NCBI GenBank assembly: GCA_001839685.1
Contig: MLAK01000996.1
Span: 1-38,161, forward strand
DNA from: Tritrichomonas foetus
Taxonomy: Eukaryota; Parabasalia; Tritrichomonadida; Tritrichomonadidae
Reading direction: 5' to 3'
DNA: 38,161 nucleotides
Part shown: positions 26,401 to 34,690 of the stretch, one piece after another
How the letters are laid out: every line of letters begins with the position of its first letter
How positions within the stretch are numbered: position 1 is the stretch's first letter
Made by a program: the position numbers and the translations under genes
The notes under the pieces: generated by a model
Databases searched by the model: none
What the model was told of the DNA's origin: nothing
The model's input: only the letters and a program-made list of their open reading frames with translations

Positions 26401-29328
26401 ATTAATCAAGATATTATTGACGATGTTAATGAAGAAATAAATGAAGAAAATCATGATTACAATTACCAAATGAAAGATGATGATAACGATGTGATTGATG
26501 ATAATGTTAATCGTGACATTTATGTCCATGGTGAAGAGGAAGTTTATGATAATCTTAATGAAGAAATTATTGACAATCATGATGAGAAAATTCATCATCA
26601 TATTAGCCAAGAATATAATGATGAATATAGTAAGGAAATTAATGTTAATTATTTATCTAAGAGCGGAATTAAACAAAGAAAAATGCGAAAAAATGAGTCT
26701 CAAAACTCAAGTTTATCAATTGAAACCAAATTTTTTGTTGAAGAAGAAGAAGATTCATCAAACGAAGAAGATGAAGCTGAATATGTTGTGGTCTCCCAAA
26801 ATGCTCCACAATCACTTAAATTATTTTCACAATGGAGAAAACAGACTATTGAGCAAAAACCCCCGACCAAGACCCAGAAAGATGCAAATATTCCAAATCC
26901 TCAGATAAAGAATCAAACAAAAAATAATAGTCGGAAAAATGACATAGAATATAACAAGCAGGAAAATGATGACAATAATGAGAGTAAAAATAATACAAAA
27001 GGCATACCCAACAAAACTACTAAATCCACACAAAATTACCCCATTTTATCCCATAACCAAGGACCTAAATTTGATATAGAAAAAAATCATCAGAAAGGCA
27101 AAATATCAAAAGAAGATGCTGTTTCTAGATTCTATGAAAATTCCCGAAGATTAACAGTTAATGAAAGAATGGAAAAAATTCGGAAAAGTATTCGAGACAA
27201 ATCGTACCGTTATGATTCATTTAAAACCGATGAAATTTCCAACACCAATAATGACGAAGAAACTGTTGAAGAAAGAAATCAGAATAAATATTTTGACAAA
27301 GACAAAATTACAGATGATGAAGAAGAAGAAAAAGAAGAAGAAGAAATTATAAAAGATTTTCACAATAGCAATAAGAATAGCTTCGAGATGAATGGAAATA
27401 ATGAAGAAGAAAAAGCTTTTTATAAATCACGATTCCAATCATTTAAAGAAAGGAATATGAAAAACAAACCAAGGGTTGATTTATCTCACATAAAAAAGGC
27501 AATTGATCCGAAGAAAAGTAAACCAATTCTTTCTGAATCACCAAGAATTAACATTTATGGCACTAATAGCAATAACACTTTAATTAATGAAAGTTCTGCG
27601 GATGAAGAAGATAAAGGAAGTAATTCAGATGCAACAAGTGGTATTGATATGCTTCATTTACCAAGTGAGTCAGCACAAATTTCTGAGTTTCTTGAATTAG
27701 AAGAATTTGTTCTTAATAATGCCACAACATCAGCAGCGCCCCCTTCAGAAAATGGATTTGATGCTGACAATCATCAAAATAGAAATGAAATGAGTGAAGA
27801 TATGCCTCAAAAAGAAGGAGAAGAGGAAAATATTTACCGTGAAGAAGAAGAAATCATTAAAGATAATGCTTATCAAGAATTTGAGGAAGAAGATGAAGGA
27901 AATGTTGAGGAAGATATTCATGAAGAAAATAATAATAGTCCTCCTCAAGTTTCTAATCATCTTTTCAAAAATAAGAATGATTTACATGATATATATGACG
28001 AATATGACGATTATAATGATGCTGAAACCGATGTTGAAAACGAATTAATAATGAGTTCTGCTGTTGAAGATGAAAACATAGAAGAAGAGGATTTTGAAGA
28101 AGAAGAACGAATTCTTGATGAAGAGCATGAAGAAGAAATAGACGATAATATCGAAGAAGATATTTATGAAAATCTAAAAGAAAATATTGATGAAATTATT
28201 GACGACGAAGTTGCAGAAGAAGATGAATTGGAGGACGGAAAAGAAAAGATATTAAGTCCAACCCAAGTTCTAGAATATCGTGAAAGTGATGATGACTTTA
28301 CTGGGATTATTAAACCATTGAGCTTAGATTCTAGTGTAATGAACATAAATATGGAGAGTAGCGAAAATTACATCAATAAGAATAGAAGCCAAAGTCGCCA
28401 AAAGAAAAATCTGTCACCAAGAACTAGAAATTCCCAAAAATTGTTAAACATGTTTCCAAAGCATGTGAGCAATTCAAATTCTCCTGTTAAACTTCCGCCA
28501 ACAATTGATAAAGATGAAAACCTTGATGATGAAGATAACAAAATTATTATGCCATCAGATTTATTGAGAGAACTTGAATCACCTCTTCATTTATATGAAA
28601 CAGATATTGTAAGTGATGAAGAAGAAGACGAACAGTATCAAGAAAATATCAAAGTTGATTTTCATTCAACACATAATCAGCCAAGTAATAATTATCAACA
28701 CTCAAACAATAACCAAAAAACAGTTCAAAACAATCTTACTAAAACATTTAATTATGACAATTCTAGAAATAATCATGATCAATTTTATCAAAGAACAATG
28801 GAACAAAGCCAAAGAATTCCTAATAATTATCCAAATAAACAAAAAAGAGATTATTATAACAGACAATTTGAAAAATATGAAGAATCTCTTCATGCTAATC
28901 AGAAGGATAATCAAAAAATAAATCAAAATAATCAAGCAAGAAATCAAGAACATAATCAAACAAGAAGGGAAATCAGACAAAATGTTACAAAAAAACATTT
29001 AGTTGATAAAAAAGAACATTTCGATGATGAAATTTCCATGCAAACACAGAGAAGAAGAAACATACCAACAAAGAATAGCAAAGTCGAAGTTCCTTTAAAT
29101 GAAATGGCAAATCCAGTCATGAAGAAGAAAAAAATATTAAAAACGACACGCAAGGAAATTTTGAAAAAACAGAATCAACAACCATCTCCAAATGTGATTG
29201 ATTATTGGGCAGAAAGAGACATGTATGATGATGGCTCTGATTCTTCTTCAGTATCAGATATGTTTAAAAGGCTGCCAGATGATAATCTACCATTAAATCT
29301 AAATAGAAAAAGAACTATTCGGGAATAA
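23419..29328 (+). CDS. Giant acidic low-complexity protein with LRR-like N-terminus, 1969 aa
   Basis: One uninterrupted 5.9-kb frame. Residues about 15-115 look folded. They carry leucine-rich-repeat-like pieces (FVDISCSSIASLSFL, IVTLDASRTSVSNLKGV, IESLTNIRMA) and a capping helix up to the YEGWVIIKLHP strand. The remaining ~1850 residues are disordered: N/S/K-rich to about 940, then strongly acidic. They include a run of short IN/D/E repeats (NEEINNEVYDQINKDINED, about 970-1020) and several EEEE/DDED blocks. A few conserved-looking islands remain, for example WSVKKALELDSDEDQAIFDR (about 712-731), a KLFSQWRK segment (about 1135), VSRFYENSRRLTVNERMEKIR (about 1235) and the C-terminal IDYWAERDMYDDGSD. 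It is perhaps a scaffold with an LRR docking head; function unknown. The start is the ATG at 23419. Confidence 0.82.
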   Translation: MRKKISTDTIPTDSSFVDISCSSIASLSFLEKFTHIVTLDASRTSVSNLKGVHEIESLTNIRMAATPFARSKHYRLMLLISISSKLSCIDDITVSTSEKKVADSMRDSLKDYLYEGWVIIKLHPTTIRKDKTEKVIKDKNSTITKSKSTTSKKNADNSHSNSKPQPELQQSPEINKPRRRLCPVFDFRNKPLFSTVTNPTTSQTTTSNNLPNNSLNNSSKNSLNNSSNVNSNSSNVNSNSSNKNSTPQKSQVVSNSPKNYISPRNISSNKRSASLNNNTPKKSPMQTDSNNDKKIEENNTPEKVENQTPTKAQRRLSPKSNRSIKSKLFRSPFKTGEKSPKPASIKYIDEIADNDQPGKEEEEYHQELSNFTENNEILDKKVQKTESNYSNATIQNTLENKDSNVSSNHNMQSINNIHQSVNHEDSNDEGVGDNDDDDNEQQKLKSHETTKVPKNEIINENVNLDNKIKSTIREKELKDTEIVNKISDTEINNKSPNAKSCKVIRKVVRKSKDSLKNVQKENILENTKGNILETIKETPKEYLKDPIEQNIKENPTGNVNENAKESGKENINSIKTNPLEINSMKSTSSPSKKSQQKVQIIESSPSETNISSIKMTRKGDKSSFPDQIFHPHSISNSSDLDLLNLDEANINILSKLTTDSTETSTPSTLSTSTEKLSESPGTASPDINAAIEKSIKQILSPEIPSTSVSPWSVKKALELDSDEDQAIFDRINQKLQNNKKISIQNSEELMIAKAIDPTIDSAPYYEDSDDANDNDFYSNKNIDIDKNQAPKNNDTKIKRFSKYIKSQNKAPLQSSQKMDFNDNKNNLSSMIPKHKTVKNAKSIKVENKIDSNEFAKQILKSKNKGNLVEGKGWKVNDKRNKTKTKRSKIHSKSSQKKNNIYSKDHMEQVQRIKFSLHNKKKRNEEEENEYSEDHYEFENVEENNTERDYSEGLNDIHDDTNDNSDKIKDEINEEINNEVYDQINKDINEDINNDINQDIIDDVNEEINEENHDYNYQMKDDDNDVIDDNVNRDIYVHGEEEVYDNLNEEIIDNHDEKIHHHISQEYNDEYSKEINVNYLSKSGIKQRKMRKNESQNSSLSIETKFFVEEEEDSSNEEDEAEYVVVSQNAPQSLKLFSQWRKQTIEQKPPTKTQKDANIPNPQIKNQTKNNSRKNDIEYNKQENDDNNESKNNTKGIPNKTTKSTQNYPILSHNQGPKFDIEKNHQKGKISKEDAVSRFYENSRRLTVNERMEKIRKSIRDKSYRYDSFKTDEISNTNNDEETVEERNQNKYFDKDKITDDEEEEKEEEEIIKDFHNSNKNSFEMNGNNEEEKAFYKSRFQSFKERNMKNKPRVDLSHIKKAIDPKKSKPILSESPRINIYGTNSNNTLINESSADEEDKGSNSDATSGIDMLHLPSESAQISEFLELEEFVLNNATTSAAPPSENGFDADNHQNRNEMSEDMPQKEGEEENIYREEEEIIKDNAYQEFEEEDEGNVEEDIHEENNNSPPQVSNHLFKNKNDLHDIYDEYDDYNDAETDVENELIMSSAVEDENIEEEDFEEEERILDEEHEEEIDDNIEEDIYENLKENIDEIIDDEVAEEDELEDGKEKILSPTQVLEYRESDDDFTGIIKPLSLDSSVMNINMESSENYINKNRSQSRQKKNLSPRTRNSQKLLNMFPKHVSNSNSPVKLPPTIDKDENLDDEDNKIIMPSDLLRELESPLHLYETDIVSDEEEDEQYQENIKVDFHSTHNQPSNNYQHSNNNQKTVQNNLTKTFNYDNSRNNHDQFYQRTMEQSQRIPNNYPNKQKRDYYNRQFEKYEESLHANQKDNQKINQNNQARNQEHNQTRREIRQNVTKKHLVDKKEHFDDEISMQTQRRRNIPTKNSKVEVPLNEMANPVMKKKKILKTTRKEILKKQNQQPSPNVIDYWAERDMYDDGSDSSSVSDMFKRLPDDNLPLNLNRKRTIRE

Positions 29329-29995
29329 TATTATGAAATTGTTTTATATTGTAAATAAAATATTAGATCTTAGATTTCAACTCAGTTTCTGACAAAATCA
29401 GAAATAATAATTTTTTATTCTTTTTTTCTTAGAGTTCATTGATTTAAATGCATAATAATGGTATTATGATTTATTTTGATTGACATAATAGCACTATAAT
29501 GGATATTCAATCATCATGAAAAATTTCTCATTCTTTTCATTGTTATTACTAATGATATATAATAAAGAAAACATCATAGTGATGATGATACAACACACCA
29601 AATTCTCTTTTTACGGATCATTTGACATATATTTCGAAAAAAAATGAGAATCTGTTAAGAATTTTTTTCTGGGGTTTATGGTAGATTTGAAAGAGTGGTG
29701 AAAATAATATTTTCTGAAAATAATCCAGTTATTTCGAAAAGTTTACCTAATCGAATTATTTGTATTAATGCTTGAAATTGTATGTCAAAAAGTTGTTAAA
29801 AGGCCATTGAAATATGCTTAAAAAGTTAACTATATTCAAAATATTCGCAAAATTCACAAAATCTTTTCAGAACAGTTTTATCTTTTCCCAATAGTCAATT
29901 TTCAAAAATTATCATGAATATTATTCACAAAAAGTCAGTAATCTGGCTTTTTGTATACTTTTATAAGAAAATTGAGAACTTTGTTTCAGCATTAA
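29329..29995. other. Gene-free spacer
   Basis: About 670 bp of A+T-rich DNA between two plus-strand genes. I see no gene or strong repeat. No clean TCAYTW lies within 40 nt of the ATG at 29996; a TTTCAGCATTAA stretch is just upstream. Confidence 0.5.
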
Positions 29996-32143
29996 ATGTC
30001 GCTTCATCAAATGCTTAATTCTGGACAAGATGGCCAATCTAAGAAGCCTCAACCTGTTGTCCGTCGTATAATTCCGAAGAAAACCAGCGTTCCCCAAAAA
30101 ATCCAATCACCAAGCGCCAATCCCAATATGCCGAATCAAAATCCAAATATTTCATCAGCAACTCCAAACGCCCCACAAATTACACAGAATACTTCATCCT
30201 TTCAAAAAACCCCAGATCAGCCACAAATACCTCCAAATTCGACATTTCAATCATCATCAATGGCAGAAAGAATTACCCCTTTGAATGCTCCCGGAAATGT
30301 CAGTAATCTTCCAGCAACATCATACGCTTCAACTTCCGTCCATCATTCGCAACAAAGTTTGAAAGAAGATGATATTTTTGCATTTTCTTTATTAGCCAAA
30401 ATTTTACTCCCAAAAGATCGAATTGAGAAAATGAATATTCTTTTCACCAAACTTCTTCTCAGCAAAATTTCATTTGTAACGGTTTCCCGCCATATTTCAC
30501 AGCATCTTGAAATTTGTCCAATTCTTTTAAATATTTGGCAAAATATCATCAACCGTAATGTCACAGTAAACGACCCACTTTTATCCAAAATAAATGACAT
30601 CATTGTCTGGTTTCGACATAGAAATGCATCCAATGCCATAATTGTAAATTTTGTTGCAAGCGTTTCAAATGCAAAGAAATATTCAATGCCATATCTAGTT
30701 TTATTTGAGAACATTGTCACAAAGTTTGACGTTCTTGGTGATAATTTTCATTTAAGTCAAATTATGCAAATGGCCCTCGATTTACTAAAATTGCTTCCAC
30801 AATCGAAGCATCCATTGAGATCATCTATACAACCAGTCCGAAGTACCACCAGCTTTTCTGAAGTTCTACAAACAGATTTTCTGCCACCACAATTCACAAT
30901 TGAGAAACAATACAACGACATGTCCACATTCATGATGCGCAACGGAAAAATTAAAGAACATTCAGCACACAGACACGTATCAGCTAGAGATACTACATTT
31001 ACCCCATCACATCATCAACACACCACACCAATCTTGGATAAGCAACCTTGCTTCTTTTTGAATTATTTCACAAAAAGTTTAGCTACAGGTCATGAAGGTG
31101 GATCACGCAATCATGGAGATAAACACCAGGAGATTCCACTACCGACCACACGTGATATTCATGAAGTTTTGGAATTACCAGAAGATGTCGAACATAGTAT
31201 TGATTCAATTTTATACTTCCATCAATCTACCAACTATATTGGACACATCGCACGAGTTGCTGGATTGACAACATATGATGAAAATACTTGGAAATCGATA
31301 GAACCAATGCTCACTTCAGAAGGAGTGAGAAAACACGTAAGTGAGCAATTCCGAAAACGTCTCTCTTTGTTCAAAAACGCACACAGAGAAGCTGAATATC
31401 AATGTGAAGTTTTTTTAAGCACTCGACCAATTAACGAATTTTTAAGATCACTTCGAAAACCAATAAGCTATGATGGCTTTACATTCCCTTATTATGATTT
31501 AGCTTCTGAAGTCACTTTATTTGCAAGTTCTGTATTTGGCTCATACAATTCACAAAGATATCCCCACGTGAACTTCTTTTTCAGGCAAATTTTACCACTT
31601 CTGCCTGATGCAAATTCTCATATGTTATTAATAGGACCAACTTCTCTTGTTATGGTTTTATTTTACTTTTCGAAATTATGCGAATCGCTTATTCCACTAT
31701 TATCTCAAGTTCCTTCCGACTTCGAATCATATGAAGCTGCCTATGAAATCGCCTCAGACGATGTAAACACAAGATATCCTTCCGGCCAGCCCAATCGCAA
31801 ATTTTTAATCAAAACTCTGAAATCAATCATTAAAAATGGAACAATTATCGATGATTTATCTTACAGTGTTTATAAGCAATACCACATTAAATCAGTTTAC
31901 GTTTCACATATTGCACCAATTTTGGGTTTCTTTAATTCTGCCTGCCACTGCCTCATTTCTGAGCCACGCTGGAATGAAATGTACCAACTCATTTCCCTTT
32001 TCGGCATAGCGGATGATGAAGCAGCAATTGAGGCTCGATTTCCACTTTATGCGGATAAAATGAGGTTACCATCACAGGAAGCAATGCATGTGATAAGATG
32101 CGGTGCTGGATCAGGAAAAATATTCGTATCACCATTATCTTGA
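29996..32143 (+). CDS. Hypothetical protein with N/P/Q-rich head and large alpha-helical body, 715 aa; possible SIN3/PAH-like segment
   Basis: Residues 1-120 are low-complexity (N, P, Q, S), with a basic patch VVRRIIPKK (21-29). From 126 to about 186 the helical segment (FAFSLLAKILLPK, then VSRHISQHLEICPILLNIW) has the spacing of a paired-amphipathic-helix domain as in SIN3 corepressors: a helix pair, then a short helix before a P-x-L-x-x-x-W/F. This is a weak resemblance. A His/Thr-rich linker follows (about 320-345). The C-terminal ~330 residues are dense, mostly helical and ordered-looking, with EDVEHSIDSILYFHQS, EPMLTSEGVRKHVSEQFRK and PHVNFFFRQILPLLPD. No catalytic motif or membrane segment is convincing. 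The strong order contrast and length make it a real gene; the function is not assignable. The start is the ATG at 29996. Confidence 0.8.
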   Translation: MSLHQMLNSGQDGQSKKPQPVVRRIIPKKTSVPQKIQSPSANPNMPNQNPNISSATPNAPQITQNTSSFQKTPDQPQIPPNSTFQSSSMAERITPLNAPGNVSNLPATSYASTSVHHSQQSLKEDDIFAFSLLAKILLPKDRIEKMNILFTKLLLSKISFVTVSRHISQHLEICPILLNIWQNIINRNVTVNDPLLSKINDIIVWFRHRNASNAIIVNFVASVSNAKKYSMPYLVLFENIVTKFDVLGDNFHLSQIMQMALDLLKLLPQSKHPLRSSIQPVRSTTSFSEVLQTDFLPPQFTIEKQYNDMSTFMMRNGKIKEHSAHRHVSARDTTFTPSHHQHTTPILDKQPCFFLNYFTKSLATGHEGGSRNHGDKHQEIPLPTTRDIHEVLELPEDVEHSIDSILYFHQSTNYIGHIARVAGLTTYDENTWKSIEPMLTSEGVRKHVSEQFRKRLSLFKNAHREAEYQCEVFLSTRPINEFLRSLRKPISYDGFTFPYYDLASEVTLFASSVFGSYNSQRYPHVNFFFRQILPLLPDANSHMLLIGPTSLVMVLFYFSKLCESLIPLLSQVPSDFESYEAAYEIASDDVNTRYPSGQPNRKFLIKTLKSIIKNGTIIDDLSYSVYKQYHIKSVYVSHIAPILGFFNSACHCLISEPRWNEMYQLISLFGIADDEAAIEARFPLYADKMRLPSQEAMHVIRCGAGSGKIFVSPLS

Positions 32144-32318
32144 TTTTGTAAGTAAGTGTGTGAATGGTATATTGTGTTTATTTAGTAAAAAGTCTATCGG
32201 AGTGTTATTTTGATTTCCTATTTCAATGCTATTTCAAGACGATGAAGATATTGTGAAATTATATACTTATGTCTTATATGAAAATAATTTCACTTGTCAA
32301 AAAATTGGTAAACAAGAA

Positions 32319-32391
32319 GCTTCTCTAGCTTAGTGGTTATAGCGTTCGCCTAGTAAGCGGAAGGTCGCGCGTTCGACTCGCGCGAGAAGCA
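32319..32391 (+). tRNA. tRNA-Thr(AGU)
   Basis: Complete cloverleaf by eye. The acceptor stem is GCTTCTC/GAGAAGC with discriminator A. The D arm contains GCTTAGTGGTTATAGC. The anticodon stem is TTCGC/GCGGA (one G-U) around the loop CTAGTAA, giving anticodon AGU. The T arm is built on GCGCG-TTCGACT-CGCGC. There is no intron. The internal A and B boxes are canonical, and an oligo(T) terminator follows. A34 is presumably edited to inosine, as in other eukaryotic tRNA-Thr(AGU). Confidence 0.96.
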
Positions 32392-32403
32392 TTTTTTTTT
32401 TTT
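32392..32403 (+). terminator. RNA polymerase III oligo(T) terminator of tRNA-Thr
   Basis: Twelve T residues start immediately after the discriminator base. Confidence 0.9.
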
Positions 32404-32754
32404 CTTTTATTTGCCATTTTCGAAGCTCAAATTTTTAGAGTCAAATCTTTTCAATCCCTAAAGAATCATCACAATGAATGATTTGATTTAGTTATCATTA
32501 TTGTTGTATATTTTATATATCCTTATTGACAAAAACACGCTTTCAAAATAATCACTTTGTAAGAATGTCATTTAACATTCAAAGGTGAAAATGAAGTCTT
32601 TTCATTTCATCTGTGAATGAGACTTTATCTTTCATAAAATAAACGCCTTGAAGGTGACCTTCAGTCATAAATAAAGAATTTTAAAATCAAATCTAAGTTA
32701 AAATTATTTTATTCTTCCGTCTAACATTGATAATGAATGAATCTGTTTTTTTTT
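32404..32754. other. Spacer downstream of tRNA-Thr
   Basis: A+T-rich; forms the 3' flank of the proline-rich minus-strand gene. No other feature seen. Confidence 0.5.
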
Positions 32755-33285
32755 TCATTCTGTATCTTCTTCATGTTCAAATTCCCTTCCTGCGTCAACA
32801 TCGTAAACGCGTGGCTGCCGAGCGTTTGGATTTGCGTGAAGAGGCATCACTGCCGGTCTTGGCATTGGCATCGGCATTGGATGTGGATGAGGGTGGGGGT
32901 TAAATCCGTTATTAAATTGACCAGGAAGTTGACCTTGTCCTCTTTTTGGTCCTTCTTGCGGATCTGCATCCGGGGCGAGGCCGCGTTGCCTGAGTGCCTC
33001 ATTGATCTGCCTGAGTGCGTCCAATGGGTCTTTCTTGTTTGCGTGATCGTCATCTGTCGATTCGTGGCTGGAATTTTCTTGTGGGGAAAGGCTAGAAGGT
33101 GCGTCTGGAGGGGCCATTGGAATCTGCTGGTTTGGGTCCTCCTGTGGAGAAGGCGGGTGAATGTCAAGTGGCTTTTCATTAAAAATTGCACGAATAACGT
33201 TAATTTCTGGTGCTATATTTTCGTTTTTCTGATTACCTTGGGCATCTCGTAATAATGCTCGATATTTTTCTGAAGTAGGATTCAT
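32755..33285 (-). CDS. Hypothetical proline/histidine-rich protein, 176 aa
   Basis: Not recognised. The N-terminal 40 residues may be helical (SEKYRALLRDAQ, INVIRAIFNEKP). The middle is P/Q/S-rich and disordered, with a possible helix KKDPLDALRQINEALRQRG (about 84-102). Toward the C-terminus there is an unusual dipeptide run of HP followed by MP units (HPHPHPMPMPMP, about 129-140), then an acidic end (EFEHEEDTE). There is no membrane segment. G+C is clearly higher than the flanks, supporting coding. The start is the ATG at 33285, with an Inr match only 7 nt upstream. It is head-to-head with the small membrane protein at 33503. Confidence 0.75.
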   Translation of the reverse strand: MNPTSEKYRALLRDAQGNQKNENIAPEINVIRAIFNEKPLDIHPPSPQEDPNQQIPMAPPDAPSSLSPQENSSHESTDDDHANKKDPLDALRQINEALRQRGLAPDADPQEGPKRGQGQLPGQFNNGFNPHPHPHPMPMPMPRPAVMPLHANPNARQPRVYDVDAGREFEHEEDTE

Positions 33286-33288
33286 GTA

Positions 33289-33294
33289 AAATGA
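33289..33294 (-). promoter_or_regulatory. Putative initiator (Inr) of the proline-rich protein gene
   Basis: TCATTT on the minus strand, with predicted +1 at 33292, 7 nt before the ATG at 33285. Such extremely short 5' UTRs are known in trichomonads. Confidence 0.45.
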
Positions 33295-33502
33295 GGTGAT
33301 TGCTGATAAAAATGATGATCCTTGAGTAGATCAGTTTTGTGATTATACTTGGTCAGAGTGAATTATGAATTGAGAAAATGGCAGGCAGTTATTTCACTCA
33401 AATTATTAAAGAACATCCTTTTAATTTTTTCCATCAGAAATTGGCCAAATTATTGGTCAATATTATCGGTTTGAAAATAATGAAATTTTAGAGAAGATTA
33501 TC

Positions 33503-33748
33503 ATGAATATTCCGATTCCAACAATAGCAACACCTTTTATTCCACGAAGTTATGCGCCGGATCCGAAATTGGATAAACTCATGTTTATTTCAACGGTCGT
33601 AGTCGTTTGTTCAATCACATTTTTCATAATTTACGTTTTTATTCGCTGTTTTGCCGCCAAGAGAGCATGCCAACCGTTAAGACGAACTCCACTTAGTGAA
33701 AGAAGAAGATTGACTCGAAATTTGAATAACGAAGAACTGGTTTTATAG
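33503..33748 (+). CDS. Small single-pass membrane protein, 81 aa
   Basis: A short polar, proline-containing N-terminus (about 1-25) is followed by one strongly hydrophobic segment (LMFISTVVVVCSITFFIIYV, about 26-45). A basic cytoplasmic-type tail follows (CFAAKRACQPLRRTPLSERRRLTR), ending EELVL. Positive-inside reasoning puts the N-terminus outside or luminal and the C-terminus in the cytosol, with no cleaved signal peptide (type III/I-like). Two Cys flank the end of the membrane segment and could be acylated. The family is not recognised. It shares a 217-bp divergent intergenic region with the gene at 33285, so the two may be co-regulated. Confidence 0.65.
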   Translation: MNIPIPTIATPFIPRSYAPDPKLDKLMFISTVVVVCSITFFIIYVFIRCFAAKRACQPLRRTPLSERRRLTRNLNNEELVL

Positions 33749-33984
33749 TATTAGAAATGAAATCTTTTTTTTTTATGATTTCCAGATCATTTTCGTGATA
33801 TTTTATTTTCATAATATTTAATTATGTTTGTTTTTATATAAAAAAATTCGTAAATTCCTTTTTCTGATTATTTGAATTAGATTTTGTTCACTTTTCTCCA
33901 GTAAGTTGGACCCTCGATTATTTTAGTGATCAAATGACCATCTCGAATTTTTCATTCTAATGAACGATGTTTTAGAATTCGATT

Positions 33985-34092
33985 GGCTGTAATCCAATTT
34001 ACTATGAAAAAAGCAAAACGTGAAGTGAAGGTCAAATAAAGGTCAAAAGTGGAAAAATCTTATTAGGTAAATGTGATGTGAACTTTGCTGGA
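33985..34092. mobile_element. Truncated second copy of the foldback element
   Basis: Matches the left arm of the 9504-9803 element. About 70 bp (34019-34092) are nearly identical, including GGTCAAATAAAGGTCAAAAG and GTAAATGTGATGTGAAC. The preceding 29 bp (from 33985, GGCTG and CTATGA) is a degraded version of the same terminal repeat at the same spacing. Similarity stops after 34092, and I find neither the right arm nor a target-site duplication, so it is a 5' fragment. Confidence 0.8.
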
Positions 34093-34159
34093 TCGTTCAG
34101 ATAGAGTTGTTCCGAAAATGAGGTTATTAATAGCCCAAAGTGTGAATACGAACTAATTT

Positions 34160-34690
34160 CTTCCCTTATATATTTAGTGAAATATTTAGAAGCTTATTAA
34201 ACATGCCATTAACTGAAGATAAGTATAAGTATTCTTTCCAATGATTAATATTCATCAAACGATGAAATTTAGCAGAAAAAATTGAAATAAAATGGTCAAT
34301 AAATTTGTATTGCAAAGGCCAATTATTTGAATGTATTAAGGCAAATGCCATTTACAGTGAAAGACCGAAAATGAGCTTTAATGCTTTTCTATATCATATA
34401 CTTGTTATGCTGCTGTATAGAGTCAATAAATGAATGATTGATTTCATGAAAATTCTTGAACTATAATTTATCCAATTTACTTTTTCGAGAAATGTGATCT
34501 TGAACATATTTTCTGAGGCTTATAATCTGTTTGAAAAATTTGATGACGAAATAACGTGCAAATATCACGGTTACTTGAATCAGAGAAATGATACTTATCA
34601 AAAAAAGTCTTTAATATTGAAGTCCAGCAACAATTTTATGAGAAAAAAGGATAGTTATTATTATTTTTTGATTTCAACAAAAATTTGAAA
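34160..34690 (+). pseudogene. Possible degraded coding region
   Basis: One plus-strand frame reads through with several in-frame stops. The segments look protein-like: SEIFRSLLNMPLTEDKYKY near 34165, EKIEIKWSINLYCKGQLF near 34280 and NIFSEAYNLFEKFDDEI near 34505. The last open run is about 64 codons and has no ATG at its start. In DNA this A+T-rich, chance runs of that size are not rare, so this is weak. Family not recognised. Confidence 0.22.

Noticed and set aside
26275..26610. 111-aa minus-strand ORF rich in I, N and F
   Set aside because: Antisense shadow of the acidic repeat region of the 1969-aa gene.
34494..34688. 64-aa plus-strand ORF as an intact small gene
   Set aside because: It starts with GTG and no ATG exists early in the frame; listed only as part of a possible degraded region.
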